Below, piece after piece: positions 63,421-64,000 of a stretch of DNA of 64,000 bases. The DNA is taken from NCBI RefSeq assembly GCF_963259705.1, contig NC_081852.1, forward strand, positions 60,956,359-61,020,358, in the 5' to 3' direction. Position 1 is the stretch's first letter. Every line of letters begins with the position of its first letter. Under the pieces are notes generated by a model that was given only the letters and a program-made list of their open reading frames with translations, made no database searches and was not told the origin of the DNA. A program made the translations under genes and the position numbers. The stretch is from Myotis daubentonii (lineage: Eukaryota; Chordata; Mammalia; Chiroptera; Vespertilionidae).

Positions 63421-64000
63421 AGTTACATTGAAAGCACATGCATGGCTTTTAAATCCCAGTAGTTGGTTTCTTTTTCTTTTTTTTTTTTTCCTTTTCTTTT
63501 TTTAAATATCTGCCAAACAGAACAATGAGGCCCTTTCAAATTCCCCAGGGAGCAACTATTAAAACCACAATTTACAACTGTGCGTATCATCTGACGTGTT
63601 AACCAGGTGTTCCAGTGTTATTGTTTGAAATTCTACCTTGGTTTAAATCAAATGAAGAAAAGCCAAAAGTCCAATTAAAATCCCACCGTGCCTCCTGATC
63701 GAGGGGAGGCCAGCGACATTTGTTAGAGCTTTCATGGCAGGACTCTCATGAAATGCTAGACCATCCCTTTTCCTTCCCAGTTTCTTATTTCTTGCTTAGA
63801 TTCTCACAGCTTACTGGCATTTCCTGCTCCTAACGAAAGGAAAAACACACACACAGCAGAATCAATCTAGGAATTTCTGGCTTAATGTTAGTAGCATCTT
63901 GGACACTCGCGCTGAATTCGACAACTGAGTGTTGTCATGGGAGATTAAAATCGTGCTGTGGGCCCATTTACGCGATTATTCCCCTTAATAAGTTCCATGC
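63421..64000. other. AT-rich block at the right edge (candidate conserved non-coding DNA)
   Basis: Repeat-free except for a T-rich run (63470-63500). Includes CCCAGGGAGCAACTATTAAAA, CACAATTTACAACTG, CCAATTAAAATCCCACC, GGAGATTAAAATCGTG and TTATTCCCCTTAATAAG (some read in parts). It continues beyond the window edge. Confidence 0.4.

Overview
The window is non-coding nuclear DNA from a mammal, almost certainly a vesper bat (Vespertilionidae, for example Myotis, Eptesicus or Pipistrellus). The assignment rests on the repeats. There are sixteen tRNA-derived Ves-type SINEs, most with target-site duplications. Two short Helitrons have HeliBat-style ends (TCCTATATAA... to ...GGCCTCTAG, inserted between A and T). 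At least four SPIN ('space invader') hAT elements and several other non-autonomous hAT families are present, on a background of L1, MLT1 (MaLR) LTRs and MIR fragments. Helitrons of this kind are known among mammals essentially only from vesper bats. No protein-coding gene, rRNA, functional tRNA, CRISPR array or microbial-type operon can be supported. The many long open frames are a by-product of GC-rich sequence.

Layout. 1-14,000 is GC-rich unique sequence with small tandem repeats (1604-1834, 3482-3660, 7129-7191, 7768-7869), two SINEs, a hAT MITE (9556-9780), two MLT1 LTRs (2040-2415 and 13735-14062) and an LTR-like tail (11770-12043). 14,450-16,440 holds two AT-rich, mostly repeat-free blocks that look like conserved regulatory DNA. 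17,650-23,500 is repeat-dense: a SINE, a hAT, an antisense L1 carrying a nested Helitron, a CT/CA microsatellite, a SINE, a SPIN element, a MIR and an L1 tail. 26,300-29,900 holds an L1 with a 5' inversion, two SINEs and a second L1 tail. 32,390-33,240 holds a palindromic MER5-like hAT interrupted by a SINE, then another SINE. 37,520-39,360 is an MLT1, a hAT with a nested Helitron, and an antisense L1. 41,800-50,170 mixes hAT, SINE, SPIN and an L1 fragment that appears to have given rise to a 20-bp minisatellite. 51,500-64,000 is GC-rich unique sequence with AT-rich candidate enhancers, two MIR-containing zones, three SINEs and one intact SPIN.

The dispersed AT-rich, repeat-poor blocks (14.5, 16.2, 28.2, 34.5, 45.5, 46.3, 51.6, 58.8 and 63.6 kb) in an otherwise gene-poor region resemble the regulatory landscape of a distant developmental gene. 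That is an inference and needs a cross-species alignment. A few plus-strand intervals (9068-9135, 29087-29251, 33465-33591, 43909-43996) are bounded by good splice signals. They may be exons of an unannotated, possibly non-coding, transcript, but pseudo-exons of this quality are common in mammalian DNA.
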